From Moringa oleifera (Eukaryota > Streptophyta > Magnoliopsida > Brassicales > Moringaceae), in assembly GCA_021397835.1 (NCBI GenBank), contig JAJFZO010000799.1:248001-312000 (forward strand): 64,000 bases of DNA, written 5' to 3'. How positions within the stretch are numbered: position 1 is the stretch's first letter; every line of letters starts with the position of its first letter. The notes under the pieces were generated by a model. The model saw only the letters and a list, made by a program, of their open reading frames with translations. It was not told the origin of the DNA and did not search any database. Shown here piece after piece: positions 24,871 through 37,118 of this stretch. The translations under genes and the position numbers were made by a program.

Positions 24871-27800
24871 TTTTCAAAAACCATTCTTCAGCCATACTAG
24901 ACTAATTCTATCTACGTTTAATGAGCCAAGGTTATAGAGAATTTTCTCTATTGCTCCTTACCTGATAGGTTATAGAGACTCTTCTTAGTGCCAAGAACTA
25001 GGATCAGAAGGAAAGTCTCAACCCTTAAGTACGAAAGTAGGCTATGCTTCCCAGAGAGAAAGAAATTGTTAATATAAAGGCTTCACCCCAGTTATCTTTA
25101 TTTAAGTTGGCCTTACTTGGGCTAAGTTCAAGCAAAGATCAGTCTTTCAAGCTAAAAGCTTAAATGATCAACTAAAAGATACCACCTTCCCTAATGAAAC
25201 TTCTTTCCCCGGAGCAGTAACTAAAAGAGAAAAGACCAGGTATGCTTGAAAACTTGATGTAGATTCGTGAAAGACAAATGAGGAATATACGCCAAATACT
25301 ATTTGAACCTGAGTTGAACCATTGAATTACCTAAGAGTGATTTCATTGCAGAAAAGCTTGAATCACTGGCTACCTTTAGAGCAGATTAAGAATCAATTAC
25401 AAAAGGAAGTGAAGGTGAAGCAGGCTTTCTTTAAGGGCTAGACTTCCTCTCTTTTTTGGCTTGACGATATGACAGAGATGGGCCTTTGAGCCTGGGCTTT
25501 CTTCTTGAAAGCCTGGAGCAGGGTATGGACTTAATTGCTGGTCGGATCTTCCTGGGTATTCCCACTTTGCTTGGATGGAGACTTTCACCTGTGATTAGGA
25601 CTTTTCTATATTTCATCTCAAAGAGGATCTAAGCTAATGTAAGCTAAACAGTGCTTTTCTCTTCTTAAACCCAAATAGTAACAGCAAAGCAATAAAATTT
25701 GAGGGCTTAGCTTAGGCGCCTTCCTAATGTAATGCCATGCCTAACCAATGCTAAATCCAAGACCTGGCTCATTCTTGAAAGCCAAAGCTAGTCTTCTTCC
25801 CATTGACCACTACTAATAAGATAAGACAAACCACTACCAGTAGTCCTTCTTCCAATAAATAGGGGTTCAATAGCTACTGATTCTATAAAAGCTTGTTCTG
25901 TCATAGCTTCTTCAACTCAACATCCCCTAGAAAAGTAAGTAAGGTAGCAAGAATAGACCTATTACGCCTTAAGATAAGTTTGAACTCCTCTCCTCTCATT
26001 ACTCTATTTGGCTCTACCTATAAGAGGCCTGTAGAAGGAGAATTTTTGCTGCAGACTCTTCTCGATCTTTACGATTGCTTAACTTAAACAAGTGACCTTT
26101 TTTCTTTCATATGTGAGATAATATCTCTTCACTGATGGATCTAACTCTCCTTTTGTTTTTTCTTTTGGGCTTAGCCTATTTCGCGGGAAGAGACTTTAGT
26201 CATTGATATCCATATTGAAAAGTGAGTTTTCCTATAAAACAAAATGAAAGCGTTATACCCTGCTCCTTTACTTTAATCAACAAGGTTGCTTTCCCTACTA
26301 ACCCCTTCTTGCCAAGGGAAGAAGTCCAATAGCAGGTGATCTTAGCTTTGAGCACTTATTTCTTTTGCTCCTAGCTACCCCTGAGAATGGTCACAAGCTT
26401 ATTGGAATCAAAGATTTTTCAAGCATTCCTATAGTAAAAAGGTCAATTGAAGCCAATCCATGTCCGTTAATGAATGCTCTTACTCTTGATGGTTCCATAT
26501 CAAATTCCCTAAGACAAGGAAAAAGGAAAAAGAAGGAGATAACAGCTATTAAGAATTACAAGAGCCAGACCACAGAAAGCTAAAAAGAGCCAAGGTCTAC
26601 TACTTTATATATGTTGGCACCAAAGCAACGGGTGCAGTGGGTAAGGTGCCCACATAAAGGCCAAGCTTAATTGGATGCAGAGAGTGGCTCATCCATCTTT
26701 TCATCTTTTAGACAAGTATAGTAGGGTGTGCAATCCTTACCTCTTCTCTTAGTGAGTTAAACGTGTAAACAGTAACTTAAACAGCCTTTTTGTGCCGATC
26801 CTCTGGGAATAAAAGCAACTTACATACTTGATTCACCAGCGTGTGCCAACTATGCTACTTCCTTACTTTTTGCTTTTTCATCCCTCCTTATGAGTTAACA
26901 GAGAAAGGGTCTTCGATGCATCTTTCAAAGCCATGGGAACAAAGTTAGAACTTTTTATTTGAAAAATGGATTGTGCATATAATTTCGCTAGTACGAGGCA
27001 TTCCCAATAGTCGCCAGTCAGCTTAAACTCTGCGATCAAAAGCTGAAAGTGTCCAAATGTGCTTTTATGTCAAAGTAAGTTATAGAGTTATTGTCATGAA
27101 GTTAGTGAGTGGAGACTGCGCTTTTTCCTTCTTTCCAACCCATTCTCATCTTGTCCATTTCAATTGTGGTAGTTATAACAAAGTAGTTAGGCTTCCAAGG
27201 CGGTGAAAAGATTGAAAAGAGAAGCGCTGGTAATAGGAAAGGAGCAAAAAATCCATTCCATCTTAGCTTGATCTCAGGCTTCTTCGAAAGTACGTTGATG
27301 ACCTGGATTCCTATTTTAAATGACATAGGAAGCATTTGGCCAAGTAGCAATCAGTAAGCAAAAAAGGAGTCAAAGGCAAATATATGTTTACCCCCCCTCT
27401 TCAGTCAATACTTTGGTCTTTGTCTTTTTTGCCCTTTTTTGTGACCTATTTTGTATGTTAGCATGGGCTATGCCTTTACCTTATTTGAGAAAAAGACATT
27501 TCAAAGCCATAACCATTTCGTGTAACTTTAAAAAGGTGGTTATCTTTGTCTTAATAGCTTACTTGCCTTCAAACTAGACCCCACTGGGGAAAAGCCCACT
27601 CCATCTGTAAGATAAATTAAAAGAGGCTGACTTGATCTGGAAGCCATTACTATATTAGCAAAAGCAACCTATCATATTCAGACACAATTTTTGTAAGACA
27701 AGCCTATAACTCATGATATGGAAAGAGAAGAATGCGACCATCGAGTTTCTTCAACGAGCCCCACCCTGGGTCTTTTTTAGTGAGGTTGGTTCTCCCGTGG

Positions 27801-30800
27801 CAAGCTCTGACTATTGGCTTAGCTATGTTGGTCTCCTATTAAATATGGTAAACCCGACCCCCCGCTCACTGAAACCTAGGAATCCTTCAGTTTTTAGGAG
27901 TAAGAAGTCCTCTGTCGTTAATCTCAGTCAATTGAATTTGATTGAGTTTGACAAATTCATACTTGACTTTTTTACTTTTTTCTCTAGTTATTTTTTGGTG
28001 TCTGAAAGACAACAAAAACGACATAGGCTTAAGAAAGATCTCTTCCTCTTCTTTAATGGATAGGAACATATCAAATGAAAAGGGTGTCGAATGAGTTAAA
28101 AGATGGTAAAAACCTGACTGCCTTGTGAGAAATTCAATCTCAACTTTGTTGGCTCCATCACTAGAACCAGCAGTGGCCTTTCTAATCCAATTCCATTTCA
28201 CAGGGATGCCAAGACCATGATGATGACCATTCTTCTTCTCAGAGACTACTTGAACTACCTGATTGACCGATGGCTCTTTAATGGTTAATTTGCTTGACCT
28301 TATTTGTTTAGAGGAAATTAAACCATCACTTCAAGTAAAGGTAGAAGAGTAGACCGGAATGTTGAAGTCAGCCAACCTTGGTGAAAAGGTGGCAAGCATA
28401 GGTGAGAAGAACATCACTAAAGAGCTTAACTAATGAGCTCTTTTTATGATTAACACTTTTGCTCACTGGCTAGATTGGACTGTCTGTACTTTCTATAACT
28501 AATTCTGCTTATAAGGAAGTTAATCCATAGCGATTCCTGGCCAAAGCATTTAGAAATCGCCTGTCAATTGAGAGATGGAATCAAAAGCACAATAGTAGGT
28601 GGGGGACAAATTTAGAGACAAATGGTACTTGGGAGCTGTGCCACTTTAACTAACTCTGCCTATAAGAAGAAATGTGAGAAAAGCTTAACCTCTATGTACT
28701 AAGTTTTAGGCTTGAATTCGATCCAAAAGATAAAGCGTTAGTGCCACGTGAGAAATTCTCTAATTCTGATTGAGATCTTTGTCCTATTTCTCACCCGACC
28801 AGCTGCTGAAAGAAAGCAGTTGACTTAACCGAAATCATAAGTTTTCAATGATACAGACAATTTGGAAATGGAGTTATGAAACTAAGCAGCATACTTGGCC
28901 TTCAATAGCTTTTTAGTCCAATCCTATTGCTTGTACAGAGTACGAATAAAAAAGGATGCCTAATCTCAAACAAAAGATAAAGTTACGTCTCCAATCCCTC
29001 ATTTGGAATTGTTGCTACCCAGTGCACTTGAACCGCGCCTCTGCTTCTTGTGTTTCTTCAACATAGAGAATGATAGATTGCTTGAGCTGTTAGCCTTTGT
29101 GTTAGCCTTATTTTATTTATGGGGAATGCTTTAAGTTAAAATTGGGTTTTTCGATCGACTTTTTCAGTATTGCTAGAGTCCAAGAACCCGCCCCAAGCCT
29201 TACGAACGGAGTGAGCCTTATTGCACCTAAAATAGGTGTATGGGTTCCAAGGGGTTAAGAAGAATATGGTGTTTTGCCATTTTTCATATATTTCATCATT
29301 AGCAATCCCCTTGTTATCGATCGTCAAAAACATATGCCTTAATCAGCTTCCTTAGTGGTATTGCCTTGTAACTGCCCAGCGTATACCTTTACTAACACCA
29401 CAGGTACTCCTTCAATACACAGCTATGCAAAGCGGAGGGAGACACTAAGAACAGAGATTGTAGCAAAGACTGTCTCAACTCCTTGCTTTGCTTAATGCTT
29501 CTCCATCAACTGCAGTGGGAAGGACAAGTATAGAGGAAGGAAGAAAGAGACCATCTTGACCTGAGAAAGGAATGCTCTTAACTGCCATTACTATCCATTT
29601 GTATACAACTATCAGTGTTAATGATATAAACTCATTATATAAACAGGTGAAAAGCAATCAAAGCTTTTTTTGAAGAGGGGGGTTGGGGCAGGACAGGGGG
29701 ACCCATCCATGCCTATAAACACAAGATTCAGATCTATCAAACGTATGATACAGATTGGAAAAGCTATCAAAAAACTGTGCCACCCTTAACCTTACGCGGC
29801 AACTCAAATGCTTCCATGCTCACAACCAATTTCTCAAAGCAATGAATGCACTCAAACACAAGCCATAGCACGAGTGAAAGTTGTTGCGCGGCTGAATTCT
29901 CCATTATACAGTGGTACGTACGGCTTAGAGCCAAGGCATCCATAGGTCTCCTTTCAGAGCTTCATCTAGGAAGTAATAGCTGAATAGGTATTTAAACCTA
30001 GGTATAAAACAATAAATGGGAAGGCTCTTTCTCCTCACACTTATTCTCATGTATATCTTTCCTAAATCCTAGCCTCGGTTACCATCTTAAAAGCTATTGC
30101 TACAGCGCTCTTCTTTTAATTCATTTTTTTCTACAAACCTAGGCAGTTGACACAACTTTTCAATGTTAATCTTCTTTGCTTTAGGGAAGAGTGGATTCTC
30201 ACAGAAATTTGTCAAAGTTGTTATGAACCTCTAATTCAATGTTGGCATGAGCAACAAGAGCCCTAAGGTCCACCTTGATTTCATCTAAACTCCGTGCACA
30301 TTAGAAGAATTGATTCCACTCTGAAAGAGCCTTGAAAAAAAGCAAAACATAGAAGAGGTGGCTTTCTAGGGGTTTAGCAAAGGATCTCCAGCAAAGGAGT
30401 ACCTATTTATAGTGGTTTCTCGATCAAGATTTAGGTATTTTTTTTCTTTGAAGGAGAGTAAGGTCGTCCTTTACTACATTCCTTCTAAAAGCCAAGAATC
30501 GTAGGACGATTAGCAAATTACATCTAAGGAATATCTTATTAATAGATTTTTTTCTTTTTTTTTCTCTATTATAAACAAAATAAGAAATAATGTTCAACTA
30601 ATGAAATTCTTCTCTGTACTTGTTCTTGCTTGCTGACTTAGTCCATCTAGAAGATGGTAAATTCATCTTATTTTTGATATATTCTTATACGCGATGCTTT
30701 GACAAATTGAATTACAATTTTAGGGAATAATTACTTAGAAGCTTAGAGATAAATTGAATCAAATTCTTTAAAAGAAAACAAAAACTATCAATTCAAACCA

Positions 30801-33800
30801 TTGATTCAGTTGCTTTGTTAGTTATCACCTAGTATAAATAAGATAGAAATATTAAAATTTGATTCACTCGTAGGTTTTTTTATAATGACCCATGGCTTGA
30901 GTAATCTGCACCTAAAAAGGCAAATACAAGTACGAAACCTTAAGAAGTAGAGCAGCACAGTATGGTAAACATTGGCATCATGTGCAGAGGCTTCAAATAT
31001 ATATTAATTTGAATTTCATCTGATTTATAGAAATTATAGTCAAACTAGTTACAACCGACTAAAGTGGAAAAACATGACATAAAGGACTAGAAACTGAGTA
31101 AGCAAGTTACAATTGAGATTGGGAAGTCCGACATGCCCCGAAGGACATGTTGGAGATGAGAGATTATCATCACTACTTCCTACTATTATCTTATATTTTC
31201 TGTTAGTCTACACATTTAGTCTCTTTTTGTGCCTTTGACTACTAGATCCATTTGGATTGCCAAAGATGAGTGTGTCTGGAGACATTGAAAGGCGAATTGT
31301 CTTACAAATGAGAAAAAAATGGTTGCATGGTATGAGTCATTGATCCTCTTAACACAACCTCGACTTATCAACTATGAGGTGCTTTTCAATACACATGTGC
31401 ACACCAAATCGAACAAAAGTCACCTTTGCCCATCTTATCTATCACATCAAACAACGATCAACCTGCTACTTCTAAAAAAGTCTTACCAAATTTCGTCTAT
31501 GATTATGAAAAAGTTATAGCCTCCGCTTACAAACAAAACTCAAAGAAAGTGTCACAGCCATGTTTGCTTCTCATGTTAGATAGCTCTTTTTCTTCACCAA
31601 TAAGTCCTCTTCTCGGATTTTTGATTTCAGTCATTTAACGCTTTCATCCTTTTCCAATTCATACAGAACCTATAACATCCATCCTTGCTTAATTTTTATC
31701 CTTAATAATTTTATCTGCCTCATCTATCATTTCATTTTTATTTGTCAAATTACATACTTCATTTAAGATGTGACGTTATTTGAAAGAAGGCTAGAATACT
31801 AATAGGTGTCTATTCACTTGACTTAGTACATACCCTTTTTGGAAGATCAAGTGCCAAAGTCATTGAATAGGGAAGTCACCTATTTAAAAATTACTTTCAA
31901 TTTGTTTATGGGCGGGTATTTGATCTGGACTTCCTATGGTATCAATTTACCCTTGTCCTATTAAAGCATATAGGATAGGTGGGTGTGGTTGGGATCTCTA
32001 AAGCTTCCAAGTTGGCTTGAGATGTAGTTTACATCTCAAAATGAAAGAGGAAAAGGGTCTAACCTTAAGAGAATTCATGACTGGAATAAAGCAGCTATTA
32101 CCAAACATTTATGAAACATTGCCTTTAACTCACATACCATATAGGCTTCTAAATTAAAATTTTTCCCTTGAAAGGTAAGAGTGCGTAAGGCATCCTCATT
32201 CCTAAGGACTTTTTTTCTTAGAGGTGGAGGAAATTTATAAACCTGAGGTATTCTATGAGACCTTTCATCCCATCCAAAGTGGGTAATTATGACAGATACT
32301 TTTTTTTTTATTTGGTTCGATAACTGGCCTCCATTAGGCCCCTTGTACAGAAGTATAGTAGTAGAATTTGTTATGAAGTAACTATTCTAGTCTATGCTGA
32401 AGTTAACATAATTATTGAAGAAAACTGATGGAAGTGGACAACAGTTAGATCTTTCAATAGCGCTTGTTACATCTCGAATCCACTCAAGAACTACTTGACT
32501 AACTGGCGACAGAGAGATTTGAAAGACTAATGGAGGACACAAAACCCCACGCTTGTAACTACCACTTGAACAGGAAATGGAGAAAGAAAGCAGGATGATC
32601 AATCCTTTATAAAAGCTCAGAGAAAAATAGCTAGAATTTATTTTATTAGAGGGGGTGAAGGAAAATGCCGAATCAATAAAAGGATCGAGCACCTACAGAT
32701 TATATTACAGAAGAGAGATGTTCTCCTCTATGAGCTTCTTATAGGAAGGGTTTAAATCAAGTGCAATTCAGTTTGTTAACCAACTAAAGTAAAGAAGGAT
32801 CAGCCATTTAGGGTGGTTAAGCTCACTTTGGCATTAAGCACAGTAGGATATAGTTATTTCATCCCACCTTATAAATTAATGAAGTAGATTGGACAGACCA
32901 CATTGAAAAAAAAAATCCAAACAAGGATGGCTACAAAGTCAAGGAAGTTCAATAGGAAATAAGAGAGTAGTAATACCTTTTGAACTAGCATAGACAGTAA
33001 TGGGAGACGAAAAAATGTTTCACACAATAGTGTAAAAAAAGTCATAATAAGCTAGAGAAGCAAATGAAGCAATAGGTCCTAAAAAAGAATAAGGTCACAG
33101 AGCATAGCAAACCATTAAACTGTGAGTGTGTGATTAGTCGCCTATCATGAGTTTGACTTGCGCTCTAAAGCTGTCTTTTTGAGGAAGACCAAAGAAAACC
33201 TTTATGACATTCTTATGGATAAAGTAGCTGATGAAGCTTTTTCTTTAGTTGTTATTAACCCCTTATTGGGAAACTTTGGCAATGTCTAATATTCTTTTTT
33301 CGAGGAGGTGCAGGCTTCATTGAAAGGCTCTCTGCCTTATGGCTTTATTGGTTTTACTTATAAACAACACTTTTCCCATCACCTCCTTCAATCATTTTTA
33401 AAAAAGTTGCCCTACTGAATTTATATTTACAACCTTGTTGACTAGATCCCATGAGTGCTACCTAAATGGCACGTTAGAGCTCCCCTCTCGTATCATGATT
33501 TGTCGTTTGATTCTAAAGACCAAACTTCTCTATGATCTGTTGATCTGCATTGACAAAACTAATTGCATGCCACATACATGGCATGAATCGTGAGCTTCCT
33601 ATTATTGATAAACATCAATCCAAGTCGTTGAGGGACTTAACTAAGAGTTCCCTTTTGGACCTAAAAGAAGGTACATGACCTAATCTCCTAAAGGGATTCT
33701 CAATAAATATGCATTGAATAAAGGAATTGGTCCATTCCCTGGCCAATATTGGGTAAGCCAAGGTTACGTTCATAGATCAAGTCATTTTAATATCATGTTC

Positions 33801-34929
33801 CCAATCTCGGTGACTTGCATGTAATTTTAATGAGCGCTAGGAGAAGGAATGGGACAATAACACTGCTCGCTTCTCTTTGAATAAAATAAATCATCATAAC
33901 TAGAAGGATAACCATTTATATTGAAATTTGTTCGATAAGAGGTATAAGATGGAAGCAAATTTGCTTCACGAGGGTATTGCTCGTAACTAAAAGAAAGCTT
34001 TAGCTAATCAATAGCATGCTAAAGAGCTTTCTTAGTAAGAAAAGGTATGTATGTGGGAAATTAATCAAAATAAGGCAATATATTCGTAGGAATAACTTAA
34101 GAAAAGGCGTTAAGATAATTTAATATCTATTATTTATGTTAGAAGATGTAGAATGTTATAACAAAGTGGATATCTAACCATATTACCAACCCTCGCTATG
34201 GCTTTTTTTAAAGCATTAGTTCTCACACATCCTAGTTTCAAGATTTGGCTTTTGCTTTAAGCGTGAAATGGCTTGCTGAGATCAATGGAGATATTCCAAC
34301 CTTTGATTATCAAACTTACAGTTCTTATGAACCAAGCATAGGATGGATGGTGTATAAATCAGTTTGGTTGAAGAGATTGCAAAGATGAAAAAAGGATATC
34401 AAAAAAGTTAGGAACAAGAGTACAAAAGCGAGAGCGAAGACATAGGCTAGCTAAATGCCTTAAAATCCGTGTATGAAAAGGCCTACAATCTTGGGGAGTA
34501 CATTGATAACCTGAACCTACCAAGCGCATAGTAACATGTTGTGAAGGCTTTTTATACTTTCATGTTAAAATGATGACTTATAGTCTTGCCAAGTTTAAAG
34601 GGCATAATGTTAATGAATCATGGCTATAGCATCTATTTATCTCTAATCCCTTAAATTAGATGTAGGGAAAAGAGAAGGAATTAAAGCTTATCAATAATAA
34701 GAATGCCCGATTGACTTTACTTTGTGAGTTATAAGGTCTCTTTTAGCAAACTTGACTTATCATATAAGTATGCAATAATAACTGAGCATACATTGCTAAT
34801 AGGCAGGTCAATTCTAGGAATGGTATTAGAGACCAAACTATTTTATTTTGGATAATTTATATGTAAAAATTTTGTATATATCAAAATTATTAAAAAAAAT
34901 TCTTCTAGTGGACTATTCATTAAAAACTA
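24871..34929. other. 10 kb without identifiable genes, largely mitochondrial-like
   Basis: The sequence style (short GAAAGA/CTTTCTT-rich words, mid-level GC pockets, frequent short open frames) matches the ccmFn-flanking DNA, so I infer it belongs to the same NUMT. Open frames such as 25,397-25,588 (-), 26,365-26,583 (+), 27,713-28,063 (+), 27,887-28,201 (-), 29,136-29,333 (-) and 31,319-31,519 (+) match nothing I recognise. No rRNA or tRNA could be confirmed. A G-rich run sits at 29,677-29,700. Confidence 0.4.
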
Positions 34930-35215
34930 ACATTAAAGGCACTACCTTTCAATGACAGTTCTATTGTTCCCACCGTTTAATGATAGTTCTTTTAAAACTA
35001 TCATTAAAAGGGAGGTCTTTAATGGCAATTCTATTAAAATAGTTGTTAAAGACTCCCCTTTTAATGACAGTTTTAAAAGAACTGTCTTTAAAAGGGAGTA
35101 TTAAAAGAGAGTTTTAATGATAGTTTTCAAGAAATGTCATTAATTAAAACTCTCCCATCTTTATTATCAATAAAATTCTTTTTAATTATTATTAAATCTC
35201 TTATTTGTAATAGTG
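34930..35215. mobile_element. Small CACTA-like fold-back element or remnant
   Basis: The block is made of alternating forward and inverted copies of an AATGACAGTT..TTTTAAAA motif and its complement, interleaved with CTTTTAATGACAG/AAAGGGAG. The right end is the complement of CACTATTACAAATAAG, a CACTA-type terminus ending at 35,215. A matching left terminus is not clear; CACTACC at 34,940 is one candidate but differs after six bases. There is no coding capacity. The element stops about six bases before the second copy of the 7 kb duplication begins. Confidence 0.55.
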
Positions 35216-36058
35216 AAAATATGATGATTAGCCCTTCTTGCATTACTCAAAGCCTTCGTAAACTCATTGTTGAGTTCTATCATACTACAGGTTACTGTGA
35301 GAAGATCCTTATGTCGGTGAAGATTGCTTCAATGATCGAGAAATAAAAAAAATAAAAAACCATTACTTTATTTTCAACATTTCGAATAGGCGAAAGGATC
35401 TATGTCCATCCTCAACTTTCTCTTAATCTTTATTAACAATTTTAGGCTTTCTCTATTAGGAGTCATCAAAGGAGAATAGGTATATGTTGGTTCGATAAGC
35501 TAAGGAAAAAGAAAGAACTACCACTTGGTTTTGACCATGAGGCGAGCCATCCTACCAAACATCGATGTAAAGGTTAGATTTCACCACCTTCAACACCCAA
35601 CTAGCCCTATTTAATCTAAAAAATCCAACCTGGAAACTATATGTCCCCTAGAAAATGCTCTACTCAAAGCTCCTTTCATATGTTTGGCAACCTTGGATGC
35701 CTTTACTCCTAACAAGTTGCTAGTCAAGATTATGAAACTAGCGCTAGAAAAGTAAGTAAGCTGGTCTCTCTTTGGTCATAAGGACAATCATTCTTATTAG
35801 ATGAGAGGCAACCAATCCGAGGCCACGATTGGTAATGGCATAACTAGAAAAAGGGTAAAGGTGACAAGGTTACGGGTTAGGTAGTGCAACATATCTCTTT
35901 CGAGTACAACGACGATGAAGGAGACTAAGTCAGCCTACCGACATAATAGGTTAGGTCGGGCCAACCATAGGTTTGAATCCTACTACCTTTCTTATGGATC
36001 ATCTTGTGGTTATCGGATGATAAAAATAACAAAGCAAAATTTTGGAAATAAGCACGAA

Positions 36059-37118
36059 ATGTCAATATATGAATTATCTTATTACTCATTATTTTTAGGT
36101 CTTTTCGTTGCATTCACTTGTAACAAGAAAGAACAACTAGTGTTTGGTGTAGCACTTACATTTTAGTGCATTCATTTTTTTTTCCTTGGCCTTCTGTTTT
36201 GTCATATTCCTAATAACTTATTGAATTGCAACCTATTAATCGCTAATGCATCTTTCTTTTATTAAATCTCAGGGACATGGTCCAATCATGAGCGTAGTAT
36301 TTTATTATGGTGTTAGATCCCAAATTTTTATGAATTTTTTCTTTGTTATCACGATCAACCCTAAAAGCATAATGTCTTAAAACAAGGAGGCCATAGAGAA
36401 ATTTTTTTTTTAATTTTTTATCTCGAACTTTATGAAGAATTCCATTCTCTTACTCTCATTCGTTGTGAGTAAAAAAGTGGAGTTGCACCCCAATTGTACA
36501 CTCCCTTTGCTCTACAAACCATTGTTGGACGACGAGCATGTCATTTGTAATGGAAAGAAAAATACTACTATTTTGCCTTTTCGTTGAACGGCGAGTGCAA
36601 ATATAGTGTTCTCTGACCAGGACGAAGAACCAATTCAAATTTTGATTTTGACATGTTGGTGGTTTTTAACCATAAGCATCTTGCTAAGAATTCGGTGGGC
36701 TCATCATGAATTAGGTCGGGGTGGTTGATGGTTTCTAAATCCTATAAAAATGCTTCTTTTATGCCTCGTGTAGTAGCCACAGCTCGTATTCATTCAGTAA
36801 TTCTACCCCCTCTTCATTCTTGGACTTCAGTTTCCTAATATTATGACTTTTCCATGTGTCTTAGGAACATTATTATAATAGTACGGATTGCTTGCTCTCG
36901 TTCAAAAGTTTTGCAACAGATGATACATAAGGAATCTTTTTATGGTAGTTCTTCCTTCTAATGACAAGCATATCTATGATTCTTTTCTCTTAGATGAAGC
37001 AGTAGGCATCGGTCCATAGAACCTATGAAAAGGTCATGGTTATGACATGAAGTACTCTTGTACGTCTACATCATTTAGCTCGCACGAAACCCCACCCGTT
37101 ATGTTATGAAAAAATTAA
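36059..37118 (+). pseudogene. ccmFn: ccmFn pseudogene, copy 2 (lacks the middle, keeps the 3' half)
   Basis: The start region reads MSIYELSYYSLFLGLFVAFT, close to the family N-terminus. After the QLYTP-like block near 36,500, the sequence jumps past the central loop and the AEDVTSAMGFG block and resumes at about 36,560 (VERRVQI...LTRTKNQ). It then runs through [19 protein letters not shown] at 36,696-36,740, a degenerate form of the CcmF heme-binding tryptophan-rich motif. It continues through FATDDT-like, FFLLMTSISMILFS (36,945-36,990) and RTYEKVM to MLstopKN near 37,101-37,118. TGA at 36,726-36,728 replaces a motif Trp. The segment missing here is present in copy 1, and the reverse. Confidence 0.92.

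Noticed and set aside
33170..33420. Protein-like reading (DLRSKAVFLRKTKENLYDIL and onward) considered as a mitochondrial gene fragment
   Set aside because: It did not fit rps3, cob or other mitochondrial genes on inspection, so it is not annotated.
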